From assembly GCA_020849725.1 (NCBI GenBank), contig JADLAZ010000225.1:1-28776 (forward strand): a stretch of 28,776 bases of DNA. The letters run 5' to 3'. Numbering within the stretch: the first letter of the stretch is position 1; each line of letters opens with the position of its first letter. This DNA comes from Chloroflexota bacterium. Its GTDB lineage: Bacteria > Chloroflexota > Chloroflexia > Thermomicrobiales > JADLAZ01. This document shows positions 20,226 through 28,776 of this stretch, one piece after another. The notes below the pieces were generated by a model. The model ran no database searches. It had not been told where the DNA came from and saw only the letters and a program-made list of their open reading frames with translations. The position numbers were made by a program, and so were the translations under genes.

Positions 20226-22679
20226 ATGGATACCGCGGCGGCGCCGACCGAGGTCATGATGACGGCAGGGTTGACCGAGACGGAAGCAACCGCGCGCCAG
20301 GCGCAGGGTCTGGCGAACACGACCAGCAATCGCGCTAGCCGCTCGTATGGCGAGATCATTCGCTCCAATGTCTTCATCCCGATTCACAACCTGCTGTTCG
20401 TCCTGGGCACCGCGCTGGTACTCCTCGGCCGGCCGCTCGACGCCGTCGTCACGGTCGCGGTCATCACCTTCAACATCATTGTCGGCATCGTCCAGGAGGT
20501 GCGCGCGAAGCGTCAATTGGACCGGATCGCGCTGCTGACACGCCCGACGGCCCACGTGGTGCGGGACGGCGCCGCGCGCGAGCTGCCGCCCGATGCCGTG
20601 GTGCTCGGTGACCTCCTGGTCGTGGCGGCCGGCGATCAAATCATTGTCGACGGCCAGATCGTCGCTGGGTCCGGCATCACCGTCGATGAGTCGCTCCTGA
20701 CCGGTGAGGCGGAGCCGGTGACCAAGTTTCCTGGGGATATAGTATATGCCGGCAGCTATTGCATCACCGGAACAGCGCGCTACCTGGCACAGGAGGTCGG
20801 CGTCGAGAGTACAGCCGGGCGCCTGACCGAGGGCGCGCGCACCTTCCGCATTATCCGCTCCCCGCTGCAGCAGACCGTGGCCGGTGTACTCCGCGTGCTC
20901 CTCCTCATGGTCGGTTATCTCCTGATCGCACTGGTGATCTTCACCGTCGTCACGCGCCTGCCACTCGTCGCGGCGGTGCAAGACGCCACGGTCATCACCG
21001 GCCTGGTGCCAACCGGACTGCTGCTCGCCATCAGCGTCGCCTACGCCCTCAGCGCCGTGCGTCTGGCCGACAAAGGGGTGCTCGTCCAGCAGGCGAACGC
21101 GGTGGAATCGCTGAGCAATGTCGACGTCTTCTGCATGGACAAGACTGGCACGTTGACCGCCAACCGGCTGGTGCTGCGCGAGGTGGCGCCATTGACAGGC
21201 GACGACGCCCGAGTGCGCCACCTCCTCGGCCAGTACGCGGCCAGCACCGCCACACCCACCGCCACCAGTCAGGCCATCCTGACCGCCTGTCCCGCGCCGG
21301 CGCGACCGCTTGCTCGTGAGACGCCTTTCTCCTCGGCCCGCAAGTGGAGCGCGCTGGCCTTCGCCGATCCGCCGACCGGGCCGACCTACGTCCTCGGCGC
21401 GCCCGAGATACTCGAGCCTCACCTCGCGTCGGCGGGCAGGCTGTCCGACCTGGTCGAGCAATGGACGGCGCACGGCCTCCGGGTGCTCCTCCTGGCCAGC
21501 ACCACCGCCGCCATCTCGCCTGACGACGGGGACGGCGACGCTCACTTGCCGGATGAGCTCCAACCCCTGGCCTTGCTCAGCTTCGCGGACGAGTTGCGTC
21601 CCGAGGCGCAGGCGACGCTCCAGCACTTTATCGCCGCGGGTGTCACGCCGAAGATCATCTCCGGCGACCATCCCCAGACCGTGACCGCCCTGGCTCGGCA
21701 GGCCGGCCTCGGCGGCGACCTTCGCGCTGTCGCTGGTCCCGATCTGGCTGCCCTCGACGATGCCGGCTTCGATGCCGCGGTTCGGACAGCCACCGTCTTT
21801 GGCCGGATCACACCGGAGCAGAAGCAGCGCATCATCGCCACCCTGCGTCGGCAGGGACACTACGTCGCCATGACCGGCGACGGTGTCAACGACGTGCTCT
21901 CGCTCAAAGAGGCCAATCTCGGCATCGCCATGCAGAGCGGGAGCCAGGCCACCCGCTCGGTCGCCGATATGGTGCTGTTGCGCGACTCCTTCGCCGCGCT
22001 GCCGCACGCGGTCACCGAGGGCCAGCGCGTCATCAACGGCATGGAGACCATCCTCAAACTCTACCTGGCCCGCATGGCCGGCATGATGTTGTTCATTATG
22101 CTGTCGGCCACCTATTTCCCGTTGATGCCGCGTCAGAATGGTCTGATCGCCCTCCTTGGGGTGGGGGTGCCGACACTGTTGCTGGCGGCCTGGGCGCAAC
22201 CGGGACCGGCTGTCCGCGCCGAGCTGGGTCGGCGCATGCTGCGTTTCGTTCTGCCGGCGTCCCTGGTGACCAGCCTGTTCGCACTGCTGGTCTTCGGCGC
22301 GACCTTTGCGCTGACGCGCGATCAGTCCGGCACCGTCGACGTCGCCATCGTCACGGCCCGGAGCACCGTGACGATCTTCCTGGTCGCCTGCAGCCTGGTG
22401 CTCGTCCTGTTCGTCGCACCGCCCAACCAGTGGTGGGCCGGTATCGAGCCGGTGCGCGGCGATCCTCGTATCTCAATCATGGTCGTGGTGCTGCTGGCCG
22501 TCTTGCTGGCGTTGCCGTGGATCAGCGTGCCGGGCCTGGGCAGCGTGGGCAACCTGTTCGAGATTCAGCGACTCCAGCTGCCGACCGGCAGTGTGCTCGG
22601 CGCGGCGGTCCTGGCGTGGACGCTCGTGCTGCGGACCGTCTGGCGCCTGGGCATCATCACTCGCATGGTCGGCCTGTAG
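20226..22679 (+). CDS. CtpE-like cation-transporting P-type ATPase
   Basis: This 817-residue P-type pump has LTGEAEPV (actuator TGE, Glu161), the phosphorylation motif FCMDKTGTLTANR (Asp305), TPKIISGDHP, and the hinge MTGDGVNDVLSLKEANLGIAM. Membrane helix 4 reads TGLVPTGLLLAISVAYALSA, with PTG where related pumps have PEG. N-terminal GLTETEATARQAQGLAN and the overall layout resemble mycobacterial CtpE, which has been linked to Ca2+ uptake. No N-terminal heavy-metal domain is present. ATG 20226 has GAGGAG eight bases upstream. The loss of Glu in the PEG motif could alter ion choice, so the transported ion is uncertain. Confidence 0.88.
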   Translation: MDTAAAPTEVMMTAGLTETEATARQAQGLANTTSNRASRSYGEIIRSNVFIPIHNLLFVLGTALVLLGRPLDAVVTVAVITFNIIVGIVQEVRAKRQLDRIALLTRPTAHVVRDGAARELPPDAVVLGDLLVVAAGDQIIVDGQIVAGSGITVDESLLTGEAEPVTKFPGDIVYAGSYCITGTARYLAQEVGVESTAGRLTEGARTFRIIRSPLQQTVAGVLRVLLLMVGYLLIALVIFTVVTRLPLVAAVQDATVITGLVPTGLLLAISVAYALSAVRLADKGVLVQQANAVESLSNVDVFCMDKTGTLTANRLVLREVAPLTGDDARVRHLLGQYAASTATPTATSQAILTACPAPARPLARETPFSSARKWSALAFADPPTGPTYVLGAPEILEPHLASAGRLSDLVEQWTAHGLRVLLLASTTAAISPDDGDGDAHLPDELQPLALLSFADELRPEAQATLQHFIAAGVTPKIISGDHPQTVTALARQAGLGGDLRAVAGPDLAALDDAGFDAAVRTATVFGRITPEQKQRIIATLRRQGHYVAMTGDGVNDVLSLKEANLGIAMQSGSQATRSVADMVLLRDSFAALPHAVTEGQRVINGMETILKLYLARMAGMMLFIMLSATYFPLMPRQNGLIALLGVGVPTLLLAAWAQPGPAVRAELGRRMLRFVLPASLVTSLFALLVFGATFALTRDQSGTVDVAIVTARSTVTIFLVACSLVLVLFVAPPNQWWAGIEPVRGDPRISIMVVVLLAVLLALPWISVPGLGSVGNLFEIQRLQLPTGSVLGAAVLAWTLVLRTVWRLGIITRMVGL

Positions 22680-22752
22680 CGACGGCGCCAGTGAGATCGC
22701 CCGCCCTTCACAATTCCTTTACTCGCCGCTGGCCGGTCCTGAACACGCCGTT

Positions 22753-22770
22753 GGTACACTGACGTCAGTG
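22753..22770 (+). promoter_or_regulatory. Extended -10 overlapping a 14-bp perfect palindrome
   Basis: TGGTACACT (TG-n-TACACT, ending 22760) lies 25 bp before the GTG of the response regulator, with no good -35. CACTGACGTCAGTG (22757-22770) is a perfect palindrome overlapping the -10 and start site, an ideal place for repressor or autoregulator binding. Confidence 0.5.
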
Positions 22771-22784
22771 GTGGGAGGAGCACC

Positions 22785-23477
<693 letters not shown>

Positions 23478-23488
23478 GGTGGCCCGCC

Positions 23489-24895
23489 ATGCGCTCGCTG
23501 TCGTTCAAGCTGGTGCTGGCCTTCCTGGCGACGACCGTCGCCGGCACGCTGCTCGCCGCCGTCTTTCTGCGCGCTTCAGTCGCGCGCGACTTCGATGATT
23601 ACCTGCTCGGCCAGCAGCGCGACGCGTTCATCGCCGAGGTCACCACCTACTATCAGGCGACCGGCGGCTGGCACGACGTCGACGACTGGCTGCGCGACCG
23701 CGGTGCGGGCCAGCGTGGACCAGTGACCGGCGACAAGCCGGGCGGCTCGAGCCGTGGCGGCGCCGGCGGGCGCGACGGACCACCGGAGGCCACGAGCCCG
23801 TTCGCGCTCGTCGACACAGCCGGCATCGTCGTGGTCCCGTCGGGACGCTTCCGGCGAGGGCAGCGCGTCACGCCCGCCGACCTGGCCCGCGGCACGCCGG
23901 TGCTGATCGACGGACAACGTGCCGGCATGGTCATCCCGCCCGAGCAACCGCTCATCCTGACGCTGGCCGAGGAGCGCTTCCTGGCCCAGGCCGACTGGGC
24001 GCTGGCGACCGCCGGTCTGGCCTCGATCGCGCTGGCGCTGGCGCTCGGCATCGTCCTGGCCCAGGTCATCGCCCGGCCCGCGCGCGAGATGACCGCCGCC
24101 GCCCAACGCATTGCCGCCGGCGACCTGGCCCAGCGCGTGCCGGTGCGCTCCCGTGACGAGCTCGGCACGCTGGCGGCGCAGTTCAACACCATGAGCGACG
24201 ATCTCGTGCGCGCCACCGCACTGCGCCGCCAGATGACGGCCGACATCGCCCACGACCTGCGCACGCCGCTGACGGTCATCGCCGGCTATTTGGAGGCGCT
24301 GCGCGATCAGGTGCTGCCACCGACGTCGGAGCGCTTCGCCACGCTGCACGACGAGACGCAGTTGCTGCTGCGACTGGTCGACGACCTGCACACGCTGTCG
24401 CTGGCCGATGCTGGCGACCTGACGCTCACTCGCCAGAAGGTGGCGCCGGCGCAGAGCCTGGAGCGCGTCGCCGCCGCCTACCGCGACGCGGCCGCGCGGC
24501 AGGGCGTGGCGCTGACTGTCGCGGCCGCGCCCGATGTGCCGGCCGTGTGCGTCGACCCAGAGCGGCTGGCGCGCGTGCTGGGCAACCTGGTCAGCAATGC
24601 GCTGCGCCACACGCCGCGTGGCGGCCGGGTGACGCTCGACGTCCGGCGCGCACCGGCTGGCGTTGCACTCGTCGTCGCCGACACGGGGGCCGGCATCGCA
24701 CCGGAACATCTGCCGAACGTCTTTGAGCGCTTTTACCGCGCCGACGAGGCGCGCTCGACGCACGACGGCGCTGGGCTGGGGCTGGCGATCGCCCGCTCGC
24801 TGGTGGAGGCTCACGGCGGCACGCTCGGTGTCGAGAGCCAGGTCGGCGCCGGCACGACGTTCACGGTCACGCTGCCGGCCGCCCCCGCTGGCTGA
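23489..24895 (+). CDS. Sensor histidine kinase (BaeS-like)
   Basis: This 468-residue kinase has an N-terminal membrane helix, an extracytoplasmic sensor of about 140 residues with a Gly/Arg-rich low-complexity stretch (GSSRGGAGGRDGPP), and a second helix (near 172-195). A HAMP domain follows (ARPAREMTAAAQRIAAGDL), then HisKA with ADIAHDLRTPL (His255) and an ATPase domain with NLVSNALRHTP, VVADTGAGIAPEHL and GAGLGLAIARSL. It pairs with the regulator upstream. The stop codon TGA lies inside a dispersed palindromic repeat that begins at 24890, so the C-terminus may have been set by the repeat. Confidence 0.93.
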   Translation: MRSLSFKLVLAFLATTVAGTLLAAVFLRASVARDFDDYLLGQQRDAFIAEVTTYYQATGGWHDVDDWLRDRGAGQRGPVTGDKPGGSSRGGAGGRDGPPEATSPFALVDTAGIVVVPSGRFRRGQRVTPADLARGTPVLIDGQRAGMVIPPEQPLILTLAEERFLAQADWALATAGLASIALALALGIVLAQVIARPAREMTAAAQRIAAGDLAQRVPVRSRDELGTLAAQFNTMSDDLVRATALRRQMTADIAHDLRTPLTVIAGYLEALRDQVLPPTSERFATLHDETQLLLRLVDDLHTLSLADAGDLTLTRQKVAPAQSLERVAAAYRDAAARQGVALTVAAAPDVPAVCVDPERLARVLGNLVSNALRHTPRGGRVTLDVRRAPAGVALVVADTGAGIAPEHLPNVFERFYRADEARSTHDGAGLGLAIARSLVEAHGGTLGVESQVGAGTTFTVTLPAAPAG

Positions 24896-24909
24896 GCGCA
24901 GCCGAAGCC
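24890..24909. repeat. Dispersed repeat GGCTGAGCGCAGCCGAAGCC
   Basis: This 20-bp element matches the inner arms of the 13217-13346 inverted repeat and the element near 11103. It overlaps the last codons and stop of the histidine kinase. Confidence 0.6.
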
Positions 24910-24916
24910 CACCGCC

Positions 24917-24987
24917 TGGACCCCGCATGCGCCGGGGTGACGGCCACACGACCCACCCACCGTCATGCCGGCGCAGGCCGGCATCCA
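24917..24987. repeat. Inverted-repeat element of the CCGGCGCA-GCCGGCATCC family
   Basis: Arms at 24917-24942 and 24961-24987 (with GCGCCGGGGTGACG and CGTCATGCCGGCGC) are imperfect inverted copies. Related arms lie at 28251-28331 and 2516-2548. It fills the space between the convergent kinase and acetyltransferase genes and may help end transcription. Confidence 0.6.
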
Positions 24988-25018
24988 GCCACCGCCTCAA
25001 GCGGGCCACTCGGCTTCG

Positions 25019-25648
25019 TCAGCCGCCACGCGAGTCAGGCGCCCGGACCCTGGCGTTCGTCACCCGCTGGTGTTCCCAGTCGGTCCGCTCCAGAGCGTAC
25101 TCGACATCGTCGCCCGGGAAGTGGGCCGCCATCGCGGCGTCGATGCCGTGCGCCGCCAGCTCGGCCGGCGTGGGCCGGAAGCGGCGCACCAGCGTCATGC
25201 CGACCTTCTCCATCACCCGGCGCGAGCCGAGGTTGTCCTGGTAGGTCGAGGCGACGACGCGCTGGACGCCGAAGTCGGCGAAGCCGCGGTCGATCAGCGC
25301 GCGCGACGCCTCGGTCGCGTAGCCTCGGCCCCAGGCGGCCTGGCGCAGCCGGTAGCCCAGCTCGACCTCCCCGGGGTTGGCCGCCGCCGGCGGTCGGAAG
25401 TGGACCCAGCCCAGGAAGTCGCCGCGCGCCCGCTCGATCACCGCCCAGAAGCCGAAACCGTCGCCAGCCGCGTAGTAGCGGAGGAATCGGGGCAGGATGT
25501 CGCGCTCGATCACGTCGCGGGGGGTGGCCGCGCCGCCGGTCAGGTAGCGCATCACCGCCGGGTCGCCATCGAGCGCGACCAGGTGGTCGACGTCGGCCGG
25601 CGTGAAGCGGCGCAGCAGCAGGCGCTCGGTGATCAGGACGACGTGCAT
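25019..25648 (-). CDS. GNAT family N-acetyltransferase (RimJ/RimL-like)
   Basis: The 209-residue enzyme transfers an acetyl group from acetyl-CoA to an amine. It begins ITERLLLRRFTPADVDHLVAL, typical of the RimJ/RimL group, and contains the acetyl-CoA loop RQAAWGRGYATEASRAL and the later ASTYQDNLGSRRVMEKVGM block. A C-terminal extension of about 40 residues (HGIDAAMAAHFPGDD onward) is less conserved. ATG 25648 has GGGAGG five bases upstream. It follows the serine hydrolase by 40 bp and is probably cotranscribed. The substrate is unknown. Confidence 0.85.
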   Translation of the reverse strand: MHVVLITERLLLRRFTPADVDHLVALDGDPAVMRYLTGGAATPRDVIERDILPRFLRYYAAGDGFGFWAVIERARGDFLGWVHFRPPAAANPGEVELGYRLRQAAWGRGYATEASRALIDRGFADFGVQRVVASTYQDNLGSRRVMEKVGMTLVRRFRPTPAELAAHGIDAAMAAHFPGDDVEYALERTDWEHQRVTNARVRAPDSRGG

Positions 25649-25688
25649 GCCGGCCTCCCGCGACGGCGACCCGACGGCCGGCGCCGGA

Positions 25689-26867
25689 TCAGAGGTCAAC
25701 GACGGCGGCGTGGGCCAGAATGGCGATCTCGTCGAGGCGCTGACCGTGCCACGGGTCGGGCGCCATCGAGTTGCTCAGGTAGGTGAAGGAGACACCCGTC
25801 TCTGGGTCGGCCCAGGAGTAGGAGGTACCAGCACCGCCGTGGCCAAAGGTTGCCACGCCGGCGATACTGCCCAGTCCCCGGATGGCCGGCGTCGTGCCGC
25901 GCACGTGGACGCCCAGCCCACGATGCATTGGCATGCCCATCGACTCGTCGGGCCGCTCGCCGGTGTGGTTGCGGGTGACGTACTGGACCATGCGCGGGCT
26001 GATGATGCGCGTCCCGTGCAGCGCGCCGCCGCCCAGCAGCATCTGGTAGAAGGTAGTCAGGTCGGCGGCTGTGGCGTAGCCGCCGCCACCGGGCATGCCG
26101 GCCCGCCAGAACGCGGGGGCATTGCCGTCAAGGTCGCCGAGCTTTGCCGGCTCGTGCGTACCCGGCTCAGTGTGGCGGTACATGAAGGCGAGCCGGTCAT
26201 GCAGCGCATCCGGCACGCCCACCCGCAGGCCATCCAGCCCCAGCGGCCCAGTGATCTGCTCCTGCACATAGGCGCGGAAGTCCTGGCCGGTGACGGCCTC
26301 GATCAGCATCGCCTGCACCCAGTGGGCCGAGATGCCGTGGTAGACGACGCGCGCGCCCGGCTCCCACTCCAGCGTGAAGTCGCACACCTGCTCGCGCAGC
26401 AGCGCGTGGTCCTCCCAGGCGGCCGGCGTGACGGCGGCGCTGGGGAAGCCGCCCTGGTGCGACAGCACCTGATAGAGCGTTACCTTGCCCTTGCCGTGGC
26501 GGGCGAACTCCGGCACGACCTCGGCGACCGGATCCTGGAAGCGCAGCCGGCCGCGCTCGACGAGTTGCCAGATGGCGCACGAGACGACCGGCTTCGTCTG
26601 CGAGAAGAGCAGCCACATGGTCGCGTCATCGGCTGGCACCGCCGGCGTGTCACCGCTGGCCAGCCGCGCCGTGCCGAAGCTGCGGTGGGCGACCAGCCGG
26701 CCGTGCCGAGCCATCGCCACCGCCGCGCCTGGGTAGCGCCCGGCGGCGATGTGTCCCTCGATCTGGGCGTAGAGCCGGTCGAGCGCCGCCGGGTCGATGC
26801 CCGCTTCAACCGGATCGATGGTGGGCAGCGGCCGGGCTGCCAGAGCCGAATTGGTGGTCGTCGCCAT
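25689..26867 (-). CDS. Serine beta-lactamase-like hydrolase
   Basis: The 392-residue protein belongs to the class C beta-lactamase/DD-peptidase/esterase superfamily. The SxxK motif is FSQTK (Ser89, Lys92), the tyrosine motif is VVYHGIS, and FGHGGAGTSYSW supplies the third (KTG-like, here HGG) element. LSHQGGFPS is another family block. No signal peptide is seen, so a cytoplasmic esterase or amidase role is likelier than cell-wall work. ATG 26867 has AGGAGA six bases upstream. A promoter with repeated TACACT lies at 26908-26950. Confidence 0.85.
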   Translation of the reverse strand: MATTTNSALAARPLPTIDPVEAGIDPAALDRLYAQIEGHIAAGRYPGAAVAMARHGRLVAHRSFGTARLASGDTPAVPADDATMWLLFSQTKPVVSCAIWQLVERGRLRFQDPVAEVVPEFARHGKGKVTLYQVLSHQGGFPSAAVTPAAWEDHALLREQVCDFTLEWEPGARVVYHGISAHWVQAMLIEAVTGQDFRAYVQEQITGPLGLDGLRVGVPDALHDRLAFMYRHTEPGTHEPAKLGDLDGNAPAFWRAGMPGGGGYATAADLTTFYQMLLGGGALHGTRIISPRMVQYVTRNHTGERPDESMGMPMHRGLGVHVRGTTPAIRGLGSIAGVATFGHGGAGTSYSWADPETGVSFTYLSNSMAPDPWHGQRLDEIAILAHAAVVDL

Positions 26868-26907
26868 CGTCGTTCTCCTTGATGCCATCGTCCAAGGAAC
26901 TGGCGCC

Positions 26908-26950
26908 AGTGTAGCGCACAGTGTAGCGCAACCAGGCGCGGGCGTGTCAA
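26908..26950 (-). promoter_or_regulatory. Promoter region with duplicated TGCGCTACACTG
   Basis: TTGACA (26945-26950) is followed by TACACT at 26920-26925 (19-bp spacer) and again at 26908-26913. The 12-bp unit TGCGCTACACTG is repeated in tandem. It drives the serine hydrolase gene. Confidence 0.5.
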
Positions 26951-26964
26951 AGCGGTGGACCGCC

Positions 26965-26993
26965 TCGACTGGACCGGCGCGCTCGCCTAGAAT
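26965..26993 (+). promoter_or_regulatory. Promoter abutting the rlmI start codon
   Basis: TCGACT (26965-26970) and TAGAAT (26988-26993) are 17 bp apart. Transcription would begin within a base or two of the ATG at 27002, and no Shine-Dalgarno is present, which suggests a leaderless mRNA. Confidence 0.5.
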
Positions 26994-27001
26994 GTGCCGC
27001 C

Positions 27002-28186
27002 ATGACGACCGTCACCTTGAAGCCGGAACGTGAGCGCTCGGTGTTGCTGCGCCACCCGTGGCTGTTCAGCGGCGCCATCGGCCACGTCAGCGACCGGCCG
27101 ACCGATGGCGCGGCCGTCGATGTGGTCGATGCCGCCGGCCGCTGGCTGGCGCGCGGCACCTGGAGTGGCGCTTCGCAGATCCGGGTGCGGCTGTGGACGT
27201 GGGAGCCGGACGAGGCGATCGATGCGGCGCTGATCGGCCGCCGGCTGGACCGCGCCATCGCCGGTCGGGTGCGGCTGGCCGCCGACCCGGTGACGACGGC
27301 CTACCGGCTGGTCTTCTCCGAGGCCGACGGCCTGCCCGGAGTCGTCGTCGACCGCTACGGCCCCTATCTGGTGGTTCAACTCACGACTGCCGGTGCGGTC
27401 GCGCGTGTCGCCGCGCTGGTGGCGGCGCTGGTCGAGCGGCTGGCGCCGCGCGGCATTCTGGAGCGCTCGGAGGCCGAGGCGCGGGCGCGGGAGGCGCTGC
27501 CGCCGGTGGCGAGGACACTGTGGGGTGCGACGCCGGCCGGCCCGGTCGAGATCGTCGAGCGCGGCCTGCGGCTGCTGGTCGATCTGGCGGCTGGCCAGAA
27601 GACCGGCGCCTATCTTGACCAGCGCGACAACCGGGCGCGTGTCGCTGCCTACTGCCAGGACGCCGAGGTGCTGGGCGGTTTTTGCTACACGGGCGGCTTC
27701 GAGTTGCAGGCCGGCCGGGCGGGAGCGGCCGCCATCACCGGCATCGACAGCTCGGCCGAGGCGCTGCGCCTGGCGGCCGACAATGCCGCCCGCAACGGGT
27801 TGATCCTTCCCATCGATTGGGTCGAGGGCAACGTGTTTGCCGAGTTGCGCCGGCTGCGAGCCGAGGCGCGCCGCTTCGACGCCGTCATCCTCGATCCGCC
27901 GAAGTTCGTCCAGGCCCGCGCGCAACTCGACCGCGGCCTGCGCGGCTACAAGGACATCAACCTGCTGGCGCTGCAGTTGCTGCGGCCCGGTGGGACGCTG
28001 GCGACCTTCAGTTGCTCGGGCCTGGTGCCGGCCGACCTATTCCAGAAGGTCGTCTTCGGCGCCGCCATCGATGCCGGCCGCGACGTCCAGATCATAGAGC
28101 GCTTGAGCCAGCCGCCGGACCACCCCGTCCTGCTCGCCTTCCCCGAGTCCGAATACCTGACCGGCCTCATCTGTCGCGTCTGGTAG
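27002..28186 (+). CDS. rlmI: Class I SAM-dependent rRNA methyltransferase (RlmI/RlmK-like)
   Basis: The 394-residue protein has an N-terminal PUA domain (LKPERERSVLLRHPWLFSGAI), the family block VFSEADGLPGVVVDRYG, DQRDNRARVA, the SAM-binding GGFCYTGGFELQA and IDSSAEAL, the catalytic-motif-IV region VILDPPKF, and a late ATFSCSGLV. RlmI makes 5-methylcytosine in 23S rRNA; the Cys in FSCSG is the candidate catalytic residue. The fold call is firm, while the exact modified base is assumed from the family. It appears to be transcribed alone with a leaderless start. Confidence 0.88.
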   Translation: MTTVTLKPERERSVLLRHPWLFSGAIGHVSDRPTDGAAVDVVDAAGRWLARGTWSGASQIRVRLWTWEPDEAIDAALIGRRLDRAIAGRVRLAADPVTTAYRLVFSEADGLPGVVVDRYGPYLVVQLTTAGAVARVAALVAALVERLAPRGILERSEAEARAREALPPVARTLWGATPAGPVEIVERGLRLLVDLAAGQKTGAYLDQRDNRARVAAYCQDAEVLGGFCYTGGFELQAGRAGAAAITGIDSSAEALRLAADNAARNGLILPIDWVEGNVFAELRRLRAEARRFDAVILDPPKFVQARAQLDRGLRGYKDINLLALQLLRPGGTLATFSCSGLVPADLFQKVVFGAAIDAGRDVQIIERLSQPPDHPVLLAFPESEYLTGLICRVW

Positions 28187-28250
28187 CGAGGGCTGGGTGA
28201 CGAGTGCGGTGTACTGAGTGGGGCTGGGCCGAAACCGAGCCGCCCGGTTC

Positions 28251-28331
28251 GTCACCCCGGCGCACGCCGGCATCCGGTCGTGAGGCGTTGCCCTGGTGGA
28301 GGCCACTGGACCCGGTGTGCGCCGGGGTGAC
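28251..28331. repeat. Inverted-repeat element between convergent rlmI and hpf
   Basis: GTCACCCCGGCGCAC at 28251-28265 is inverted exactly at the right end (28317-28331), with arms continuing imperfectly inward. It belongs to the family seen at 24917-24987. Nothing else is visible in 28187-28387. Confidence 0.7.
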
Positions 28332-28387
28332 GGGTGTGACGGCGTGGACCGGCGTGGCCCAGCCCCGCGCAAGCGCGCAGCATGGTG

Positions 28388-28776
28388 CTAGCCCATGACG
28401 GGCTGGAGCAGGCCATAGCCGCCTTCTTTGCGGCGATAGACGACACTGGCCTGCCCATCTTCATCGTTGATGAAGACGAAAAAGTCGTGGCCGACCAGCT
28501 CAAGCTGCTCGATGGCCTCGTCGACGGCCATCGGCTTGGTGATAAAGCGCTTGGTACGCACGACGAGCGTGCCGTTGCCATCGGCCGTCTCAGCCAGCGC
28601 GGCCGCCTCGTCTGGCAGCTCCGGCAGCTCCGGCTCGCCCGGCCCCTGACGCTTCAGGTCGCGCTGGCGCGTGCGATAGCGCACGATCTGGCGCGCCATG
28701 CGATCGACGACCTCGTCGATGGCCGCGGCCAGCTCCGGCGCCCGCGCCTCGGAGCGCAGCACCGCGCCGCGCGTGA
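28388..28776 (-). CDS. hpf: Ribosome hibernation promoting factor, long form (5' truncated by window edge)
   Basis: The visible 129 codons contain the end of the HPF/RaiA domain (AAIDEVVDRMARQIVRYRTR) and the long-form C-terminal domain (VVRTKRFITKPMAVDEAIEQ and GHDFFVFINDEDGQASVVYR). Long HPF dimerises through this C-terminal domain to pair ribosomes into inactive 100S particles in stationary phase. The frame is open to the right edge, so the start lies outside the window; an internal GTG at 28762 is not the true start. Confidence 0.92.
   Translation of the reverse strand, partial: TRGAVLRSEARAPELAAAIDEVVDRMARQIVRYRTRQRDLKRQGPGEPELPELPDEAAALAETADGNGTLVVRTKRFITKPMAVDEAIEQLELVGHDFFVFINDEDGQASVVYRRKEGGYGLLQPVMG

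Noticed and set aside
19824..22199. 791-codon open frame on the minus strand opposite the P-type ATPase
   Set aside because: The plus-strand frame has all P-type ATPase motifs; the antisense frame is low-complexity and crosses the intergenic operator.

Overview
This is a very GC-rich bacterial chromosome segment with short intergenic spaces and many ATGA-type start/stop overlaps. The gene set (fused AccD-AccA, a CbiM-PDGLE fusion, a CtpE-like P-type ATPase, a lipoprotein MacA, a long SHMT, many short stand-alone enzymes) fits a Chloroflexota-like or other high-GC bacterium. That placement is inference; no rRNA or tRNA gene is visible.

Layout. 1-5.3 kb (+): the 3' part of a fused acetyl-CoA carboxylase carboxyltransferase, a thioredoxin-reductase-like flavoprotein, and a three-gene cobalt/nickel ECF importer (cbiM-PDGLE, cbiQ, cbiO). 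5.35-6.2 kb (-): a small alpha/beta-barrel protein and a DinB-like protein. 6.3-8 kb (+): a small membrane protein with a CPTCNK motif and an M20 peptidase. 8.2-10.6 kb (-): glyA and a hicBA toxin-antitoxin pair. Each is preceded by its own copy of a promoter, a ZTP (pfl-type) riboswitch and an intrinsic terminator. 10.6-17.2 kb (-): a Rieske-like protein, a MacB permease and ATPase, a long repeat-rich MacA-like lipoprotein, a secreted Gly/Pro-rich protein, and a winged-helix regulator without a receiver domain. 17.5-20 kb (-): an extracytoplasmic flavin electron-transfer module (FMN-binding protein, ApbE flavin transferase, RnfD/NqrB-like membrane protein). 20.2-24.9 kb (+): a P-type ATPase and an OmpR-family response regulator/histidine kinase pair. 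25-26.9 kb (-): a GNAT acetyltransferase and a serine beta-lactamase-like hydrolase. 27-28.2 kb (+): an RlmI-type methyltransferase. The window ends in a truncated ribosome hibernation factor (-).

The most striking element is at 9.7-10.6 kb. A roughly 175-bp leader (sigma-70-type promoter, ZTP riboswitch aptamer, terminator hairpin) occurs twice in the same orientation at about 88% identity by eye. One copy drives glyA, a classical ZTP-riboswitch target. The other drives hicBA, whose short HicB lacks a DNA-binding domain. This would put a toxin-antitoxin system under a one-carbon/purine alarmone riboswitch.

A second signal is a 44-bp block of four 11-bp units with a GTGTAAA core. It lies upstream of the macA operon and again upstream of the flavinylation operon, suggesting a shared OmpR-family regulon. 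Several dispersed inverted repeats occupy the remaining intergenic space.
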